64,000 nt of DNA from contig WGNL01000014.1 in NCBI GenBank assembly GCA_016124585.1, positions 1 to 64,000 on the forward strand. The letters run 5' to 3'. This stretch comes from Bacteroidota bacterium. GTDB lineage: Bacteria > Bacteroidota > Bacteroidia > Chitinophagales > Saprospiraceae. Positions 25,017 to 34,409 of the stretch are shown here, one piece after another. Below the pieces are notes generated by a model that ran no database searches, was not told the DNA's origin, and saw only the letters and a program-made list of their open reading frames with translations. Position 1 is the stretch's first letter; each line of letters opens with the position of its first letter. Both the position numbers and the translations under genes were made by a program.

Positions 25017-26285
25017 ATGATTAAAGCAAACGACCCAACTCGAAAATCGTGGGTGGAAGTGCCTGCCGACAGTGACTTCCCGATTCAGAATTTGCCCTTC
25101 GGTGTTTTTCGGACGCAGAGCAACCCAACACCCCGACTCTGTACGGCTATTGGCAACAACATCGTGGACCTTGCTGTGATGAACTTCATGGACTTGCTCG
25201 ACGATGTGGAACTGGACAATGAAATTTACAGCAATCGATACCTGAACGATCTTATTGCCCTCGGCAAACCAAAAGTCCGCCAACTCCGCGACCGGCTTGC
25301 CGACCTTCTCGACGAAAAAAACGATGAGGCCAAAGATATGGCCTGGCATTTTCTGCACCCGATGGACAAAGTGGAAATGTTGATGCCCTTGCAAGTAGGC
25401 GATTATACCGATTTTTACTCAAGCCTCGAACATGCCACAAACGTCGGTTCGATGTTCCGCCCAGACAACCCGCTGCTACCCAATTGGAAACACCTTCCCG
25501 TGGGTTACCATGGCCGGGCTTCGAGTATTGTGGTATCAGGCACACCAGTGGTTCGCCCGCAGGGGCAAACACTGCCGCAAGGTGCAACGCAACCCGTTTT
25601 TGGCCCAACCAAACTGCTGGATTTTGAACTGGAAATGGCTTTTGTAGTGGGCAAACCAAACGCAATGGGAACGTTTGTCAGTGTTGAAAATGCAGAGGAT
25701 CACATCTTTGGTTTGATGTTGTTCAACGATTGGTCGGCGAGAGACATCCAGAGCTGGGAGTATGTGCCATTGGGGCCGTTTTTAGCTAAAAACTTCGCCT
25801 CCACCGTTAGCCCATGGGTGGTTACGCTAGATGCCTTGGAACCGTTCCGGGTGGCCGGGCCAGTGCAAGACCCGCAGGTGCTGCCCTATCTGCAGTTTCA
25901 AGGAGCGAAAAATTTCGACCTAAAATTGGAAGTGGAAATAGCATCGAAAACTGGTGCAAATGCTACTGTTTGTCATTCGAATTTCAAGTACATGTACTGG
26001 AACATGGCACAGCAATTGGCGCACCACACCGTGAACGGTTGCAACATGAACATCGGGGATCTTTGCGGCAGCGGCACCATCAGTGGCCCGACTCCGGATA
26101 GCTTTGGCTCTATGCTGGAATTGACTTGGCGAGGCTCAAAGCCGTTGAAGCTTTCGGATGGCACGGAGCGGAAATTCATCAACGATGGCGATACGGTAGT
26201 CATGCGCGGGTGGGGGGAACGAAATGGCATCCGCATCGGTTTTGGAGAAGCAACGGGCAAAGTTTTGCCCTCTGCAAACAAGTAA
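25017..26285 (+). CDS. fahA: Fumarylacetoacetase
   Basis: The product has 422 residues, the usual family length. It hydrolyses 4-fumarylacetoacetate to fumarate and acetoacetate, the last step of tyrosine/homogentisate breakdown. The SH3-like N-terminal domain covers about 15-115. The catalytic domain has YTDFYSSLEHATNVG, YHGRASSIVVSGT, LDFELEMAFVVG (metal-binding Glu), LFNDWSARDIQSWEYVPLGPF and GDLCGSGTISG. No other homogentisate gene is nearby. Confidence 0.93.
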   Translation: MIKANDPTRKSWVEVPADSDFPIQNLPFGVFRTQSNPTPRLCTAIGNNIVDLAVMNFMDLLDDVELDNEIYSNRYLNDLIALGKPKVRQLRDRLADLLDEKNDEAKDMAWHFLHPMDKVEMLMPLQVGDYTDFYSSLEHATNVGSMFRPDNPLLPNWKHLPVGYHGRASSIVVSGTPVVRPQGQTLPQGATQPVFGPTKLLDFELEMAFVVGKPNAMGTFVSVENAEDHIFGLMLFNDWSARDIQSWEYVPLGPFLAKNFASTVSPWVVTLDALEPFRVAGPVQDPQVLPYLQFQGAKNFDLKLEVEIASKTGANATVCHSNFKYMYWNMAQQLAHHTVNGCNMNIGDLCGSGTISGPTPDSFGSMLELTWRGSKPLKLSDGTERKFINDGDTVVMRGWGERNGIRIGFGEATGKVLPSANK

Positions 26286-26336
26286 AAAGCGAAAGTAAAC
26301 AAGTAAAAAGTGGGAGTAGTGCTCCTACTGTCCAAC

Positions 26337-27062
26337 ATGAAAATCAGACACTACCTCGCCATTTTTAGTATATCCATCACCTTGCTACTGGCAGCATGCG
26401 GCCCAGATGACCCCATTGCGGAAGGTAATACCAAAGCCCCCAAGCCCGCCGACTCAACAGCGCAGCATAACGCCTTGACCAGTGATAGCGCCAGCCTGCA
26501 AAACTTACTCCGACAGTACGATCCTCCTGGTAGGGATGTTTGGCAAAAACCGGAGGTAGTTATCGGGAAAATGGGTGATTTGAGCAACAAAACCGTGGCT
26601 GATATTGGCGCTGGCTCAGGTTTTTTTAGTCGCCGGTTGGCGCAGCAGGCCAAGCACGTTATCGCCGTGGAACTCGACCCCCGCTTCATCCATTTCATGG
26701 ACAGCATCAAGCGAGTAGAATTGAAACCAGAATACCAAAGTCGCTTCGAAACCCGCCTTGGCCTGCCTAACGACCCCAAACTCAAGCCCAACGAAGCGGA
26801 CATAGTGCTGGTCGTGAACACTTACATTTATATTCAGAACCGGATTGCATACCTGAAAAACCTGCTGAACGTGATGCCGCAGGGTGGTAAAATCATCATC
26901 GTGGATTTCAAGCGAAAAAGGATGCCCATCAAATACCCAAGACCGGAAGTTCGCCTCGAACTTTACGAAGTAGAAAATGAACTGGACGCTGCAGGATTCA
27001 CGAATATTGAATCGGATGACTGTGCGCTGGATTATCAATATATCGTAATGGCGGAAAAATAA
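26337..27062 (+). CDS. Lipoprotein class I SAM-dependent methyltransferase
   Basis: The ATG at 26337 opens a lipoprotein signal (MKIRHYLAIFSISITLLLAAC, lipid Cys about 21). A longer reading from 26310 adds nine residues. The enzyme fold follows: motif I VADIGAGSGFFSRRLAQQ (about 87-104), an acidic residue in VIAVELDPRF, motif with NEADIVLVVNTYIYI, and IIIVDFKRKRMP. The product has about 241 residues. A methyltransferase exported as a lipoprotein is unusual, though similar proteins are common in Bacteroidota. Substrate unknown. Two copies of AAGTAAAAAG (26280-26289, 26301-26310) lie just upstream. Confidence 0.82.
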   Translation: MKIRHYLAIFSISITLLLAACGPDDPIAEGNTKAPKPADSTAQHNALTSDSASLQNLLRQYDPPGRDVWQKPEVVIGKMGDLSNKTVADIGAGSGFFSRRLAQQAKHVIAVELDPRFIHFMDSIKRVELKPEYQSRFETRLGLPNDPKLKPNEADIVLVVNTYIYIQNRIAYLKNLLNVMPQGGKIIIVDFKRKRMPIKYPRPEVRLELYEVENELDAAGFTNIESDDCALDYQYIVMAEK

Positions 27063-27121
27063 TTGGTTGCAGGTTTCAAGGTAAAGTTGACCAAAACTGG
27101 AAACAAAAACCAGAGCCTACC

Positions 27122-27748
27122 ATGCTTCAGACCAAAAATCTTCAATATTTCTACGGCGGCGGCAGCGAATTGAGCTTCCCTGACATCCGCTGCGAAACAG
27201 GTGAGCACTGGCTCCTCCTCGGTCAATCCGGCTGTGGAAAAACCACGTTGCTGCATCTGCTCGGTGGTCTGCTCACGCCCCGACAAGGTTCGGTCATCGT
27301 GGGTGACACGTCGCTCAATTCGCTGAAAACCAGTCAATTGGATAAGTTTCGAGGAAAAAAAATCGGCATCATTTTTCAGGCGCCGCATTTTGTCCGGTCG
27401 CTTCGGGTGGGTGAAAATCTGGAATTGGCGCAACAGCTAGCCGGGCTTCAAGTGGATAGAAACCACATTGCCAAACTGCTCGGCAGGCTCGGCCTAGGCC
27501 ATAAAATCAATGCAAAAACCGATGCCCTCAGCCAAGGTGAACGCCAGCGTGCTGCCATCGCCCGTGCGCTGGTGAACAAACCCGAAATCATCCTCGCCGA
27601 CGAACCAACCTCCGCCCTCGATGACAAAAACACCGAGGAGGTTATCCGTTTGCTGGAAGAAACAGCGACAGAAGTTAATGCAACGCTGTTGGTAGTTACC
27701 CACGATGGACGATTGAAGGAGCGGTTTGAGAAACGGATAAATCTGTAA
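27122..27748 (+). CDS. ABC transporter ATP-binding protein (LolD/MacB type)
   Basis: The product has 208 residues. Walker A is GQSGCGKTT (about 35-43), the Q-loop lies in IIFQAPHFV, the signature is LSQGERQRAAIARAL (about 137-151), Walker B is EIILADEPTSALD and the switch His is in VVTHDGR. The length and sequence fit the small ATPases that pair with FtsX-like permeases (LolD, MacB, YbbA). Its partner is the permease gene 77 bp downstream. Confidence 0.92.
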   Translation: MLQTKNLQYFYGGGSELSFPDIRCETGEHWLLLGQSGCGKTTLLHLLGGLLTPRQGSVIVGDTSLNSLKTSQLDKFRGKKIGIIFQAPHFVRSLRVGENLELAQQLAGLQVDRNHIAKLLGRLGLGHKINAKTDALSQGERQRAAIARALVNKPEIILADEPTSALDDKNTEEVIRLLEETATEVNATLLVVTHDGRLKERFEKRINL

Positions 27749-27820
27749 TTGTTACATTGCTTTATTGTTGCATTGTTTGGAGTCACGAAAACCATATAAC
27801 AATTCAGCAATTCAACAATA
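27746..27820. repeat. Imperfect intergenic hairpin between ATPase and permease genes
   Basis: The stretch 27746-27780 is rich in ATTGTTGCATTG-like words. The stretch 27792-27820 carries their complements (CAATTCAGCAATTCAACAAT). The pairing is imperfect. It is similar in style, but not in exact sequence, to the hairpins at 24921-25004 and 32151-32205. Confidence 0.5.
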
Positions 27821-27825
27821 TTTTC

Positions 27826-29163
27826 ATGCTAAAACTCAGTTGGAAAAACCTGGTCAACAAGCCGCTGAACATGGCGCTTTCGCTCATCCTGTTTGCATTG
27901 GGGGTGGGGCTGGTGTCGCTGTTGGTCAATTTGAACCACCAGGTCGAAGAGAATTTCGATAAAAACCTGGCCGGGGTGGACCTCGTACTGGGGGCGAAGG
28001 GGAGCCCACTTCAAATGATTCTCTGCGCCATGTACCATGTGGACAACCCCACGGGCAATATCCCCATCGAAAAATCAAGGGCATTTTTGAACCCAAAACA
28101 CCCGCTCATCCAGCAGGCGGTGCCGCTCTCGCTCGGCGACAGCTACCGGGGCTACCGCATTGTCGGCACGACTTACGACATTCTACAACTGTACAACGCC
28201 AGCATTTCCGAGGGAAAACTCTGGGCGAACCCGATGGAAGTGACCATTGGTGCGGCAGTGGCCGATGCGCAGCACCTACATGTTGGCGATAAGTTCAAAT
28301 CTTCGCACGGGCTGGTCGAGGGCATTGAGGAGCACGAGCATGATTTCACGGTGGTCGGCATTCTGAAACCAACGGGTTCCGTGATTGACCAACTGATTTT
28401 GACGCCCAGCGAGAGTATTTGGGCTTCGCATGAACATGGGGAGGATAGTTCCGCAGTTCAACAGTTGGCTGTTGGCAGTCCAGATTCAGCTTCAATGGAA
28501 GACCACGATCATGCGGAACATGAGCACGCCAAAGTTGCTCCATCTACTTATGATTCCTTGACAATCAGGCAATTAGCCGAGCAGCAACGACTGGAGTTGA
28601 TGGGAAAAACGGACAAGGAAATCACAGCGATTTTGATTCGCTTCCGCTCCCGAACGAATATCCAAGCGCTGAACATGGGGCGCAACATCAACGAAAATAC
28701 GGACCTGATGGCCGCCAGTCCGCCCAACGAAATCGCCCGTTTGCAGACAAACCTTGGCCTCGGCGCCGACACCCTGAAAATGCTGGCTTGGGTCATCGTC
28801 GTCGTATCTGGCTTGAGCATTTTCATCTCGCTTTTTTCCTCGCTGCGTGACCGCCGATACGAGCTGGCGCTGATGCGGGTGATGGGCGGCTCGCCAGGTA
28901 CTTTGTTCCAACTTATCATCCTCGAAGGCCTGCTGCTGGCGGTGATGGGCTACGTGCTGGGCATCCTGTTCAGCCATCTTGGACTGAGCGTCTTGGCGGG
29001 TTTTATGAAAAGCACCTACCGTTACTCCTTCAGCGGTTGGAAGTTTTTGCCAGAAGAGGCTTGGCTGTTTGTCGGAGCGATACTTGTTGGCTTTATTGCA
29101 GCACTGATTCCAGCCTTGCAGGCTCGACGAACAGATATTTCGGAGACGCTGGCCGGAGGATGA
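27826..29163 (+). CDS. FtsX-like ABC transporter permease with His-rich loop
   Basis: The ATG at 27826 begins the usual permease N-terminus (MLKLSWKNLVNKPLNMALS); upstream codons to 27757 are intergenic repeat. The product has 445 residues. TM1 is at about 18-36. A large MacB-PCD-like extracytoplasmic domain runs from about 40 to 315. Three C-terminal TM helices are at about 320-340, 362-393 and 414-433. The extracytoplasmic domain contains two His/acid-rich stretches, SHEHGEDSS and EDHDHAEHEHAK (about 201-237), which look metal-binding. Together with the ATPase upstream it forms a mechanotransmission-type exporter; a role with zinc or another metal is an inference. Confidence 0.88.
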   Translation: MLKLSWKNLVNKPLNMALSLILFALGVGLVSLLVNLNHQVEENFDKNLAGVDLVLGAKGSPLQMILCAMYHVDNPTGNIPIEKSRAFLNPKHPLIQQAVPLSLGDSYRGYRIVGTTYDILQLYNASISEGKLWANPMEVTIGAAVADAQHLHVGDKFKSSHGLVEGIEEHEHDFTVVGILKPTGSVIDQLILTPSESIWASHEHGEDSSAVQQLAVGSPDSASMEDHDHAEHEHAKVAPSTYDSLTIRQLAEQQRLELMGKTDKEITAILIRFRSRTNIQALNMGRNINENTDLMAASPPNEIARLQTNLGLGADTLKMLAWVIVVVSGLSIFISLFSSLRDRRYELALMRVMGGSPGTLFQLIILEGLLLAVMGYVLGILFSHLGLSVLAGFMKSTYRYSFSGWKFLPEEAWLFVGAILVGFIAALIPALQARRTDISETLAGG

Positions 29164-29200
29164 GACCTTGCTCGTGTGCATATAAAAATCAAAGCTAGAT

Positions 29201-29965
29201 ATGGACTCGAACCCACTCACCCGTTTTTCCAAAACCGTTGACAATTATATCCGCTACCGCCCCGGATATCCTGCTGATTTACTGGATTTTATGAAAACGG
29301 ATTTGGGGCTTTCTTCAAATTCCGTCATCGCCGACATCGGTGCAGGAACGGGCAAGTTGACCGAACTTTTCCTCGAAAATGGCAACCCAGTCCATGCCGT
29401 TGAACCGAACATCGACATGCGGACAGCGATGGAGCGGCTGTATGGCCATTTTGAAAACCTGCACAGCGTGGACGGTACGGCAGAGGCAACCAATTTGCCC
29501 GACGAATGCGCTGATTTTGTGTTGGCGGCACAGGCGTTTCACTGGTTTGACGGGAAAAAAACGAACGCAGAGTTTCAACGCATTTCGAAGCCCAACGCCT
29601 GGGCGCTGATCATCTGGAATGACCGCAACGACGCCCGTTCCGCATTCATGCAGGCATACACGATGTTCTTAGCGGAATACTCGACTGACCTTGCAACAAT
29701 TGACCATCGTAATATTGGCAAATACCAACTCACACCGTTTTTTGGAAAAAACGGCTTTGCTGAGCAGGAGTTCGACTACCTCCAACGCTTCGATTTTGCA
29801 GGAGTGCGGGGCCGTTACCTTTCCAGTTCCTACGCTTTTCATGAAAATCATCCACGTCACGCCGAGGCCATGCAGGCATTAAGCAATACCTTTGCCACCC
29901 ATGCGGAAAACGGGGTGGTGGATTTTTGGTATTTAACCAAGATTTACTTTGGTCGAATGATTTGA
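29201..29965 (+). CDS. Class I SAM-dependent methyltransferase
   Basis: The product is a soluble protein of 254 residues. It opens with RFSKTVDNYIRYRPGYPADLLDFM, a signature of Methyltransf_11 enzymes related to yeast Tmt1/Crg1. Motif I is VIADIGAGTGKLTELFLENG (about 47-66) and post-I is HAVEPNIDMR. DGTAEATNLPDECADFVLAAQAFHWFD is the usual motif II region. Substrate unknown. It follows the permease gene by 37 bp. Confidence 0.88.
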   Translation: MDSNPLTRFSKTVDNYIRYRPGYPADLLDFMKTDLGLSSNSVIADIGAGTGKLTELFLENGNPVHAVEPNIDMRTAMERLYGHFENLHSVDGTAEATNLPDECADFVLAAQAFHWFDGKKTNAEFQRISKPNAWALIIWNDRNDARSAFMQAYTMFLAEYSTDLATIDHRNIGKYQLTPFFGKNGFAEQEFDYLQRFDFAGVRGRYLSSSYAFHENHPRHAEAMQALSNTFATHAENGVVDFWYLTKIYFGRMI

Positions 29966-30040
29966 CCTCATGTTAAATTTTGGCAAAACAAAACCCATCG
30001 AACATTCAGTTTACCGTTTATTGCCACCGACTCAACGGCG

Positions 30041-32149
30041 ATGATGAAGCAGTTTCTTTTTTTCTCCACTTTGATTTTCAGCATTTTGTTTGCTGAAAAC
30101 CTTGCTGCACAATTCGGTGGCGGTGGCGGTGGAATTGGCGGAATTGCAGGTCGTTTGGGTAGCGGAGGCGGTGGAGCAAGTGGTGTACAGCGCCTCACGC
30201 TTGATACTTCCGACATTTTTTTCTTCTACGCTGATGAGCCCAACCTCGTTTTCCCGTTCAGCGACAGCTTGCTCGAAAACGTCCACCAGTATGACCCCAT
30301 TCGGCAGCAGACTTACGACTACGCAAACCTTGGCAACCTTGGTTCGGCAGCTAGGCCGCTGTTTTTTCAGCCGACCTGGCGGAGAGGCTTTGATGTTGGG
30401 TTGCATCAGTTTGATATTTACCAGATGACGACCGCCGATGTGCGCTACTACAAGATCACGCAAGCATACACCAAGGCGAATTTTTCGAAAGGCTCTACGC
30501 AGAACGATTCGCAGTTTGGCGTGCAATTCAGCCGCAATTTTGCCGATGGCCTCAATTTTTCCATAGAACATCACCGCATCAACAATATTGGGGCATACGA
30601 TACGCAAAAAGCCGCCACTTCCAGCGTGGGCACAGGCATGTGGTACCATCCCAAAAAGGGCAATTACGATGGCTATTTCAGCTTCGTCTCCAACAGTATT
30701 GAGCAGCAGGACAATGGTGGTGCCGCAGAGGACCTCAACCGACAGTTTATTGATGCTTTTCAAGTGGACGTCCATCTCAGTACGGCCAATACCCGCTATG
30801 CAAACCGGGAATTGGCGTACTCGCAGTATTTTTACTTGAAAGGTGGGCGAGGGAAAGTCGGCAGTGTGAAGTCTAGTACCGCACCGAGGGACTCGCTGAG
30901 GTTTATTCCAAAAAATGATACCCTCTCAAATCACAAACCAAATCCCAACAGTGATAGGCCTCCGACAACTGCACAAAATCCACCCAGCCATCAACCACCT
31001 GTCGCCAATCGTCAACCCGGAAGAACCTTCACTTTTTACCATCAAATTGCCTGGCGAAAGGACACTTACAAATTTTCGGATACGGCTCCTGACTCTGCTT
31101 TTTACGCCGATTTTTTGGTGGACAAACGTGGGCTTCGGCATTATTTGGAAGTGCGGAAACTGGAGAACACCTTCAAGTTGCAGACCTTCAAATTGCGCCA
31201 GCAAAAAACAAGCAGTAGCGACGCCCGCTCTTTGCCAGCGGAAAGCGACTTGCTGGAGATTGGCTTGGTACACCGCCTAAGTTTTTTGAAACAAGAACCT
31301 GTGGACACGGGGGCGATTCAAAACCTGTTCCTCACTGCCCGCCTCAACTTTTCCCCCGTTGAGCGCCTGCGCCTGAACACTTACGCCCATCTTGGTATCG
31401 GAGCGAATGCGGGCGACTACCGACTGAGTGGCGAGCTGTTTTTGAACCTGAAAAAAATTGGAACGCTGCAACTGGAAGCGGTGAACCAACTGTATTCTCC
31501 TTCTTTGCTGCCGCAACGTTTTTATGTTACCCAGGAAGAAATATGGAAAAACAGCTTTGGCAAAACGCTGGAAACCAGCCTTTCAGGTACCTATTCATTG
31601 CCGCAGTTCAAGTTTTCTGTAGGCGCAAAATCACATCTGCTGAACAACCTCGTCTATTTTGATGAAACAGGCAGGCCACAGCAGAGTGGCACTTTCAGCA
31701 TCTTGCAGCTCACGGCTTCGAAGGATTTCAAAATTGGCCCGCTGCACCTCGACAATTCGGCATACCTCCAACAGACTACCTCTGACGTATTGCCGCTTCC
31801 GCAGTTTTACAGTAAACACAGCCTATTTTTAGAGGGCTTTATTTTTAAGAAAGCCATGCTCACCAAAGTTGGCGTGGATGCCAGGCTCAGTTCCGGCTAT
31901 GCGCCGCCTGGCTACAATCCGCTCACTGGGCAATTTCAGTTGCAAAGCACACAGAACCTATCCTTCACCCCATTGCTTGATGCGTTTCTAAGTTTCAAGG
32001 TGAAGACCTTCCGGTTTTTCTTCAAAATTGAGAATCTGCTTTCTTACCCACTCCTGACCTACTATTACCAAACAGCGGATTATCCCATGCCCTTCGGCTA
32101 CAAAAACGGGGGGATGCGACTGGGGATTTCATGGCGGCTGGTGGATTGA
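30041..32149 (+). CDS. Putative porin (Porin_10 family) outer-membrane barrel
   Basis: The product has 702 residues with a signal peptide (MMKQFLFFSTLIFSILFAENLAAQ). A Gly-rich run (FGGGGGGIGGIAGRLGSGGGG) follows directly. The body is a large beta-barrel with YDYANLGNLGSAARPLFFQPTWRRGFDVGLHQFDIYQ, typical of the Bacteroidota putative porin family, and SNSIEQQDNGG. Residues about 270-325 (Pro/Asn/Gln-rich, NRPPTTAQNPPSHQPPVANRQPG) form a low-complexity insert. Role: outer-membrane pore; substrate unknown. In many Bacteroidota this family sits near tRNA or central genes and appears as a single-copy gene. Confidence 0.82.
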   Translation: MMKQFLFFSTLIFSILFAENLAAQFGGGGGGIGGIAGRLGSGGGGASGVQRLTLDTSDIFFFYADEPNLVFPFSDSLLENVHQYDPIRQQTYDYANLGNLGSAARPLFFQPTWRRGFDVGLHQFDIYQMTTADVRYYKITQAYTKANFSKGSTQNDSQFGVQFSRNFADGLNFSIEHHRINNIGAYDTQKAATSSVGTGMWYHPKKGNYDGYFSFVSNSIEQQDNGGAAEDLNRQFIDAFQVDVHLSTANTRYANRELAYSQYFYLKGGRGKVGSVKSSTAPRDSLRFIPKNDTLSNHKPNPNSDRPPTTAQNPPSHQPPVANRQPGRTFTFYHQIAWRKDTYKFSDTAPDSAFYADFLVDKRGLRHYLEVRKLENTFKLQTFKLRQQKTSSSDARSLPAESDLLEIGLVHRLSFLKQEPVDTGAIQNLFLTARLNFSPVERLRLNTYAHLGIGANAGDYRLSGELFLNLKKIGTLQLEAVNQLYSPSLLPQRFYVTQEEIWKNSFGKTLETSLSGTYSLPQFKFSVGAKSHLLNNLVYFDETGRPQQSGTFSILQLTASKDFKIGPLHLDNSAYLQQTTSDVLPLPQFYSKHSLFLEGFIFKKAMLTKVGVDARLSSGYAPPGYNPLTGQFQLQSTQNLSFTPLLDAFLSFKVKTFRFFFKIENLLSYPLLTYYYQTADYPMPFGYKNGGMRLGISWRLVD

Positions 32150-32207
32150 AAAATTGTTGAAATGTTGTATCGCTGGATTGTTAAGTTTACGCTTCAACAA
32201 TTCAGAC

Positions 32208-33653
32208 ATGAGATACCAGTTTTACTTCTTCCTGCCTTTCCTCCTTTTTGCTTGCGCAAAGCCGACTGTGCCGCCGCCTTCCGCGTATGGCCCTGTTCCA
32301 AGTGACGCCCAATTGGCCTGGCAGCAAATGGAGTTCAATGCTTTTGTGCATTTCAACATGAACACTTTCACTAATATTGAATGGGGCATGGGCAGTGAGC
32401 CACCTGCCACGTTTAACCCTATGGCGCTGGACTGCCGACAGTGGGCGAGGGTGTGCAAGGAGGCTGGCATGAAAGGCATTATCCTCACGGCCAAACACCA
32501 CGATGGGTTTTGTCTCTGGCCAAGCGCCTACACGGAGCATTCTGTGAAATACTCACCCTGGAAAGATGGTAAAGGCGACGTAGTGCGAGAGCTTTCCGAC
32601 GCTTGCAAGGAGTATGGCCTCAAGTTCGGGGTGTACCTATCGCCTTGGGACCGAAACCATGCGGATTATGGCAAGCCGGAATACCTGACCTATTTCCGCA
32701 ATCAACTTCGGGAACTGCTGACAAATTATGGCCCCATTTTCGAAGTCTGGTTTGATGGGGCAAATGGTGGGGACGGTTACTACGGCGGTGCTAACGAAAA
32801 GCGGGAAGTTGACCGCCAAAATTATTACGACTGGCCGACGACTCGCCAGATTGTCAAGGAGTTGCAGCCAGACGCCGTCATCTTCAGCGATGCCGGACCG
32901 GGTTGCCGTTGGGTAGGCAACGAAGATGGTTTTGCAGGTGAAACGAATTGGAGTTCCATCCGCAGCGCCGAGTTTTACCCCGGTTCCCCGAACTACAAGG
33001 AACTGACCAGTGGCCATGCAGACGGAACGGACTGGGTGCCTGCCGAATGTGACGTGAGTATCCGTCCGGGCTGGTACTATCACCCAGCGCAGGACACAGC
33101 CGTGAAATCTTTGGAAAAACTGACGGACATCTACTACAATTCCGTGGGTCGCAATGGACTGCTGCTGTTGAATCTGCCAGTGGATACCCGTGGCCTCGTG
33201 CATGAAGCTGATGCGGCACGCCTCAAGGAGTTGGGAGATGTAATCCGCCGAGATTTTGCGACCAATATTGTGGAAGTATCCAGCAGCACCGTCAAAAAAG
33301 CCACTGCCAGCAACGAGCGAGGAAGAGGCTTTGAGGTGAAAAACGCCCTAGATGGAAATTCAGATACTTACTGGGCGACTGCTGACGGTGTAGATTCCGC
33401 CAGCTTGGAAATTGAATTTGCTGATAAAAAACGAGTCAGCCGTCTCATGCTGCAGGAGTATATCCAGCTGGGTCAACGGGTGAGCGGGTTCAAGGTGTTT
33501 GCGAAGCAAAACGGGGAATGGCAGTCCCTTGCCGAAGGCACCACCGTAGGCTACAAGCGAATTTTACGATTTGAGCCACAGGAGGTAGAAGGGCTGAAAA
33601 TTGAGTTGGAGGGACGGGCGGCGCTTTGCATTTCGGAAGTGGGGGTGTATTGA
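32208..33653 (+). CDS. Alpha-L-fucosidase (GH29), lipoprotein with F5/8-type C domain
   Basis: The ATG at 32208 gives a lipoprotein signal (MRYQFYFFLPFLLFAC, lipid Cys 16). Upstream codons to 32154 are intergenic hairpin sequence. The product has 481 residues. The GH29 catalytic domain covers about 25-350: FVHFNMNTFTNIEWG, ILTAKHHDGFCLWPSAYTEHSV, and FEVWFDGANGG with the likely nucleophile Asp near 182. A discoidin/CBM32-like domain spans about 355-480 (ALDGNSDTYWAT). Role: releases L-fucose from glycans at the cell surface. No SusC/SusD pair is adjacent, so this is not a typical polysaccharide utilisation locus. Confidence 0.9.
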   Translation: MRYQFYFFLPFLLFACAKPTVPPPSAYGPVPSDAQLAWQQMEFNAFVHFNMNTFTNIEWGMGSEPPATFNPMALDCRQWARVCKEAGMKGIILTAKHHDGFCLWPSAYTEHSVKYSPWKDGKGDVVRELSDACKEYGLKFGVYLSPWDRNHADYGKPEYLTYFRNQLRELLTNYGPIFEVWFDGANGGDGYYGGANEKREVDRQNYYDWPTTRQIVKELQPDAVIFSDAGPGCRWVGNEDGFAGETNWSSIRSAEFYPGSPNYKELTSGHADGTDWVPAECDVSIRPGWYYHPAQDTAVKSLEKLTDIYYNSVGRNGLLLLNLPVDTRGLVHEADAARLKELGDVIRRDFATNIVEVSSSTVKKATASNERGRGFEVKNALDGNSDTYWATADGVDSASLEIEFADKKRVSRLMLQEYIQLGQRVSGFKVFAKQNGEWQSLAEGTTVGYKRILRFEPQEVEGLKIELEGRAALCISEVGVY

Positions 33654-33697
33654 TGCACTCCTTGGTTAATCCAATATTGAAACCCAAGTAGCTTACT

Positions 33698-33705
33698 TAT
33701 CTTTG
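33698..33705 (+). promoter_or_regulatory. -7 box at the NYN gene start
   Basis: TATCTTTG matches TAnnTTTG and ends 5 bp before the ATG at 33711. Transcription would start at or next to the start codon, giving a leaderless mRNA, unless translation starts further in. Confidence 0.45.
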
Positions 33706-33710
33706 TTGTC

Positions 33711-34373
33711 ATGGCAAAACAAAAAAAAGAACCCAGTGCACCACAAACCTCAAAACAGAAGAAAGCATCTTCCTCACAGTCAGTTACAAAACCTAAGCGA
33801 CAGCCTAGTACCCAACCAGCAGTGAGTCAAAAAGCCAGTCCAAACTCATCGTCAGTGGCTAGGCAAAAGCAAGAACCTGCCCCCCAGCCTGTTTCCGAGG
33901 AAAAAATCAATATCGTGCTCGACCAATCAGTTGCCATTCTTGTGGACGGCAACAATATCGAGATGAGCCTGCACAAAGCCGCCGGGAAAAAGTCCATGAT
34001 TAATTTTGATAAACTGGTGCCTGCCCTGCTCCAGAACCGTGCGTTGTCAAGGCTTATCTATTTTAGGGAAGGGGTTAGTATTTCTCAAAAATTGGCGGAG
34101 CGCCTGCAAAAAAACTTCCACGGCTCTGTAGTACCCTGCTACAAGTCCGCAGATATTCCGCTAACGATAAAGGCGGTTCAGGTGGCCTCCAAGGTGGATA
34201 CTATCATCATCCTCTCAGGTGATGCCGATTATGTGGAGTTGGTGCGGCATTTGAAATCCGATGGAATTCGGGTGGAGGTAGCCGCATTCCCAGAAACAAC
34301 AGCTGCGGTGTTGAGAAGCGAGTGCGACTATTTTTTCCCGATAACTGTGGATTATAGTTTTAGCTTTAAATAA
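33711..34373 (+). CDS. NYN-domain (LabA/DUF88-like) protein
   Basis: The product has 220 residues. The first 65 are a low-complexity basic region of K, S, P, Q and A (repeated SQKASP/KQKKAS-type words). The rest is a PIN-like NYN domain. VAILVDGNNIEMSL carries the first conserved acid, RLIYFREG follows, and TIIILSGDADYVELVRHLKSDGIRVEVAAF carries the SGDxDF-like acidic motif. NYN proteins are mostly RNases or RNA-binding proteins. The basic tail suggests nucleic-acid binding (inference). Confidence 0.85.
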   Translation: MAKQKKEPSAPQTSKQKKASSSQSVTKPKRQPSTQPAVSQKASPNSSSVARQKQEPAPQPVSEEKINIVLDQSVAILVDGNNIEMSLHKAAGKKSMINFDKLVPALLQNRALSRLIYFREGVSISQKLAERLQKNFHGSVVPCYKSADIPLTIKAVQVASKVDTIIILSGDADYVELVRHLKSDGIRVEVAAFPETTAAVLRSECDYFFPITVDYSFSFK

Positions 34374-34409
34374 AGTTTGGGCAGCAAAAAATTATGGATA
34401 AATAATAGT

